From positions 7,576,339 to 7,640,338 of the forward strand of contig CM049316.1 of the NCBI GenBank assembly GCA_026874595.1: a stretch of 64,000 nt of DNA, given 5' to 3'. Each line of letters opens with the position of its first letter. Within the stretch, counting starts at the first letter, position 1. The stretch is from Sipunculus nudus (taxonomy: Eukaryota > Annelida > Sipuncula > Golfingiida > Sipunculidae). Positions 59,640 to 64,000 of the stretch are shown here, piece by piece. Below the pieces are notes generated by a model. It did no database searches. It had not been told where the DNA came from and was given only the letters and a program-made list of their open reading frames with translations. Both the position numbers and the translations under genes were made by a program.

Positions 59640-62600
59640 GTTGGAAAGGCTGCCCCAGTTACAGTGTGGAGTGAATCTGAGGCAAGGTTGCCTCATGTTC
59701 CCCCCGAGTCCTAGTAAATCAACATCGGGACGAAGCCGAGCGGGAGGGTACGTTCAGCTTACTGGCAACTTACTGAATTGCTGGTAGTTACAGCAGCTAG
59801 ATAATCCAGGCATTTCAGGCATCTCACCTGGCTAAGTTACTAGGTGTGGGTAACCCAGCCGGGTACGTCTGCTTCCTGTCAGACATCCACGATCTTAATT
59901 ATCGACTCGTCAGCCAATGAGACCTCATTTTAATGCGTTGTGCATATACATCATGCCGGCGGCGTCTCCAGTTACACAAAAACAAAAAAAACATGGTTGT
60001 TCTATGTCTATTATACAACATGACAAATGCAAACAGCAGGGGAATATCTGCTCGGAGTAAAAAAGATCAGAAGACTCCGTCCCGATCATTTATGCAGCAC
60101 AGGCTTCATGGGCGCGTACTGCTTGCTGTACACACACTTTTATATACTGTTAAGCGAAACAGTGTCATAAGCAGAAGTCGAGTTTATGTGGCACACCAAT
60201 TCTGCCATTATTTGCTATATTTTTTAAACACGTAGACTACCCAATAAAGATTATACAGTTTGAATTAAATGAGTGAAAGGAATCCGTTGGGAGGAATATG
60301 ATAGATATGTTATGTAGAATGAAAATAAACATAATAAAATTAACAATAATTTGTATAATCATTATTTTATTTTTTATTTTACTAAGTGACCAAAAGGGTA
60401 AATGCCCGAAAAAGTCACAGGTAAGGTAGATTTGCATCGAGGTTGATTTGCTGAGTAGCGATAACTCTCCCGGCTAGATGCTCGGACATTCGGGAAAATG
60501 AACCTTTAAAAATATCATTTTAGTTACCATTATTTCTTACGAGTGAATTTAGGTCATATATAATGCTTCATTCTTTGCTGTGATAGTCGCTCTGATGAGT
60601 ACAACGGGTTACACCTTTCAGGACAACTTGTTAAACTCTTCGCACCGGGGTCTGACGTAAATATTTTACAACTTTAGTCTCCGCGGAAGTCCTTATACCT
60701 CGTTACCAGCCGGTAACCACTGATGTAGTACAGCTCTGACACCTGTTGTAGTCCCTGGTTTGTGGGATGTAGAAAAGGTTAACGCGACTGTAAAGGGAAT
60801 CAGGCAATTTCAAGAGCTCGCTTATTAACTATTTAGTATAGTGGAGCGGTTTAAAGTCGGCAAATGATGTTTCTTGAGTAGAAGTCTCAACATCAAAATT
60901 AAATTACGTACCTTGAACAGTAAAATCAAATGCACTGACTTAAATACAGCTAAAACTCCCGCTGTGGGGTGTCCCAAAGGTTATTTACAAGTATCAAGCA
61001 TTTAAAAGTGAATTTTAAAGTGAAGCGGTTTGAAGGCGGCAAATAAAATGTTTCTTGAGTAGAAGCGGTCTCCACATCCCAATTTAATGTCGATCCTATG
61101 CATTTTAGGTTCAGATGATGAAACATATATAATGATTTAGACAGAACAGCTGTATAAGTTATGAAACATCCATTTGAAATAAACATTTCGTAATGTAAAA
61201 CGTAAAATAAATGCGTACACGACTAAAGAAAACGTTATTTGTTTCAGCTGTTTTAATAGCATTCTACGGCCTACAGTTAATGACAAAAGCGTATTGGGAT
61301 ATATACACATCAATAATGTTTAATTCAATAAACATCACACCATTTATTCAGACCACGGGAGAAATTAGGTTTTCCTATATTTCCATACTCTGTTTTTAAA
61401 GCTCTGTTTTTCTTTGTTTTTAGCAATTATTAATTTCAAATATACAACACAACAATAACAACAGTTTTACATTATAGCATGAATTATAAACATTCCCATA
61501 CACTTTAAAACACACAACTGCGCGGGGAAATACATGCAGATATATGATTTAACACATTTTATCTGCTTTTCAATTTCCTGGTAACTGTAAACCTTTCATC
61601 AACAATAAACATGACACTAAGGCAGAGAAAAATATTAATCATAACAAGGGACATTTTCTTTAATTTGAAATGGCCATTTTCTATATTTTTATTGCTCTTC
61701 ATGTGTGGGCATGTTTTTGCTGAAACACAACAACTAACCACTTGTAGCATATAATTTTTACATTTTGTCAGTATTATTTTCTAACGGCACTACAGGCCCA
61801 TCTTAGAAGGAACTCATTAGTAAAAAGATATAACTGAAGAATCATAATAGTTACCTGGGTATGCGTTATTTAATACATGGAGCACAACAGCGGTATTCGT
61901 TTCCAAAAGTGCACATGATTGCCACAGTATATAAATTCACATAAATTCTTCTTTTAGAACAAGGGCAAGAAATGATATCCGTTAGAATTATCATAAGTCG
62001 CTTGTTATCAATCCTTTCTGTTTGAAAATGAAATAGTTAAGGTGATGACGTTGAGGTAAATCACTTTTTCAAGGTGGCTTATTACAGTTTCCGCACTGTA
62101 TTACTAGCTGTAGATTATAATACAAATTATTTGAGGGTGTGCGGTGTCACGGCGGGGACAAACACACTGACGCATAAGATGATTATCCACGCTCCGGTTG
62201 ATAAACTAATTTGTGAAGACGTGCCCCCCGGCTGACCCGTTAAATGAATTGTCAATAGGCATTGATTATATTGTGGATATGGACAGATTAAGTGTATGGA
62301 GTGTTCACAGAAATTCTGCTAAAGACATTAGCTGATTCGTGCAGCGTTACTTGAAGAAAAGGAGGTTTTCATATGGAGACGATATACAATGGTGTGAAAT
62401 GGACCTGCTCCGTCACTGACGTGTTTTAACTAAAGAAAATCTTTTTAAAAAAAGCTACTAACCCCATGCACCCTGGGTGATCGTTTTGTTTATATCCGTG
62501 TGTTTATAACATGTAGGGCCGCCAAAATAGCCCAAATACATGCAACTAGGACATCTGGCGGGAGGTCAGCAGAACCGGAGTTTGCAAATTACATCTAAAG

Positions 62601-62731
62601 ATCTTTCAACTTCAGCATATAGTTCATTAATATGTACGCAAGGTAATCCAGGAATCTTATAAATTCTACAGAAAATGTTAATGAATTGATTACTTTTAGG
62701 CCTCTTTAACAAATATTTTATATACTTGTAG

Positions 62732-62733
<2 letters not shown>
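59640..62733. other. Gene-free interval with a diverged duplication
   Basis: No gene is recognised. AGTGGAGCGGTTTAAAGTCG at 60840 and AGTGAAGCGGTTTGAAGGCG at 61020 begin two related 75-bp copies, each with TGTTTCTTGAGTAGAAG, about 180 bp apart. A few GC-balanced islands (for example 59840-59940 and 62130-62300) are unique. Confidence 0.4.

Positions 62734-62777
<44 letters not shown>
62734..62777. repeat. (TA)n microsatellite
   Basis: An uninterrupted AT/TA run of about 44 bp. Confidence 0.92.
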
Positions 62778-62782
<5 letters not shown>

Positions 62783-64000
62783 TCTTTTATAATAACTTGT
62801 AGTGCATTGATAACGTTAATAGTCAGGTCGAGTTTTACAATACGCCCATGCGGCTCTGACGGAGTTCTGTAGCACCGTAAGCTGCATAATCCAACATCTT
62901 GTAAGATACGACCAGCTTAATGTGAGTGTCTCCTGCATCGAGGAAACCAGGTCTATCTGTCGGGATGTTCATGTCAATACGGGAAACAAAATGATACTAC
63001 AACAGCTCAAATTGTAATTTGCGCTAGCTTGTTCCATGGTCTACCTTGGGATTTTATATGGAACATCCCTGATACACAAAGGCTTGTGGGATAATATCCA
63101 CGGAACGCTTCCTGACAGACACTGCATTGATTACTATTGCAATCGTAAGACTTCCACCTTTAGGAATGGATATTGAATAACACAGTTCCCATTTATCCCT
63201 GAGGTATTATATATATAACGTCTGACATGGGCTTTTGGGGTGATTTGTATGACACACTGAACACAAATCTCAGGCTTGATATTATACACTTTATTATATA
63301 CCGTGACGTCACGGGAGTAAGGTCGTTAATATTCAAGATTAAGAGTGTGAACATATAAATCACATTCAAATTACATACTGAGAGAAACGCACAGAAATTT
63401 TGTGTAAAATGATTCTTAATACAAAAACGGGTGTACGTAATACAAAATATACAGTCTGATGAAATCGTGCCGAATAGAAAAGAGTTACAGGAAATTGGAG
63501 TCTGTTTAGTAAGTAAGCATAGAATTTAAACTGTTTCCATATATTATATCATAATAAACCTTGCTCCGGTGAGTGTAGCCATGTTAATCATGACATACAT
63601 GCGTCATGCCCTTCCTATCGGAAAACCGTCTATTATCGAAAAAGGGCGTTAACTGTGATAAGTGTGATGATGCAACATGTTATAATAAATGGGCATGACC
63701 CTCATCTGTCACGTGGGTTTTTACCATAGATAATTAGATTGAACAGTTCGCGCATCAGAATTAGTTCCCTAATGATCTTTAGGTGCACACAGAGCCTAAA
63801 AATAGATAATTTATGTCACGTGAACTGATGTCCGTTTTCTTCATACGATCCATATATGTCTAGCAGAAATGGTGATCCCGAAAGTGAATTAACGATGCCG
63901 AGGTCCATTATACCACCCAGAGCGATACTGAAGATGGTTGGATGCCGGTGATCCTGAAATGTTTCCGCTGATGTTCCTGTTTTTCAAATTGCCAATAAGG
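62778..64000. other. Gene-free interval to window end
   Basis: Unique DNA, no coding region or repeat recognised. Confidence 0.35.

Overview
This window looks like eukaryotic, gene-poor, AT-rich DNA from a marine invertebrate, most likely a mollusc and plausibly a bivalve. That is inference from repeat content: a Gmr1-like Ty3/gypsy element, pearl/Helentron-type elements with tandem-repeat cores and ACGG-type microsatellites, and hAT, P-like and Tigger-like short elements. I found no convincing host exon, tRNA, rRNA or bacterial-style operon. The protein-coding sequence I can recognise is the decayed gag-pol of one LTR retrotransposon.

Layout. Bases 1-7371 hold an LTR retrotransposon whose left LTR is cut by the window edge. 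It has a tRNA-Pro-like primer site, a gag with a SAP-like start, coiled coil, SCAN-like capsid segment and CCHC knuckle, a protease remnant lacking its DTG, an integrase tail placed before RT, then RT and RNase H. Its gag is interrupted at about 1041-3807 by another repeat. Bases 7372-23500 are mostly unique AT-rich DNA with microsatellites and a few SINE-like traces. Bases 23505-25534 are a minisatellite of about sixty 34-bp units with a 204-bp higher-order period. Bases 26163-28662 are a non-autonomous hAT element with a perfect 8-bp target duplication. Bases 30585-31401 are a solo LTR related to the first retrotransposon.

Bases 38751-48030 are a nest of mobile DNA. A possible Harbinger-like frame (38751-44741) holds a Helentron/pearl-like element (about 39350-43820, with a 340-bp satellite core). 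That element holds a second, different Helentron-like element (about 39570-40735). A copy of the first in opposite orientation (45811 to about 48030) carries a 468-bp TIR insertion flanked by a 9-bp duplication. Bases 51167-54329 are a P-like TIR element with an 8-bp duplication that contains a Tigger-like element (51907-53136) and a near-perfect 45-bp hairpin. A second, smaller member of the P-like family is at 56456-57113. A foldback repeat lies at 58258-58672 and a 22-bp minisatellite at about 59062-59625.

Nothing here forms a pathway. The window records successive insertion of class I and class II elements in a gene desert, with repeated expansion of element-internal satellites and poly-G/C tracts. 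The island stretches between repeats may hold regulatory DNA, but sequence alone does not show it.
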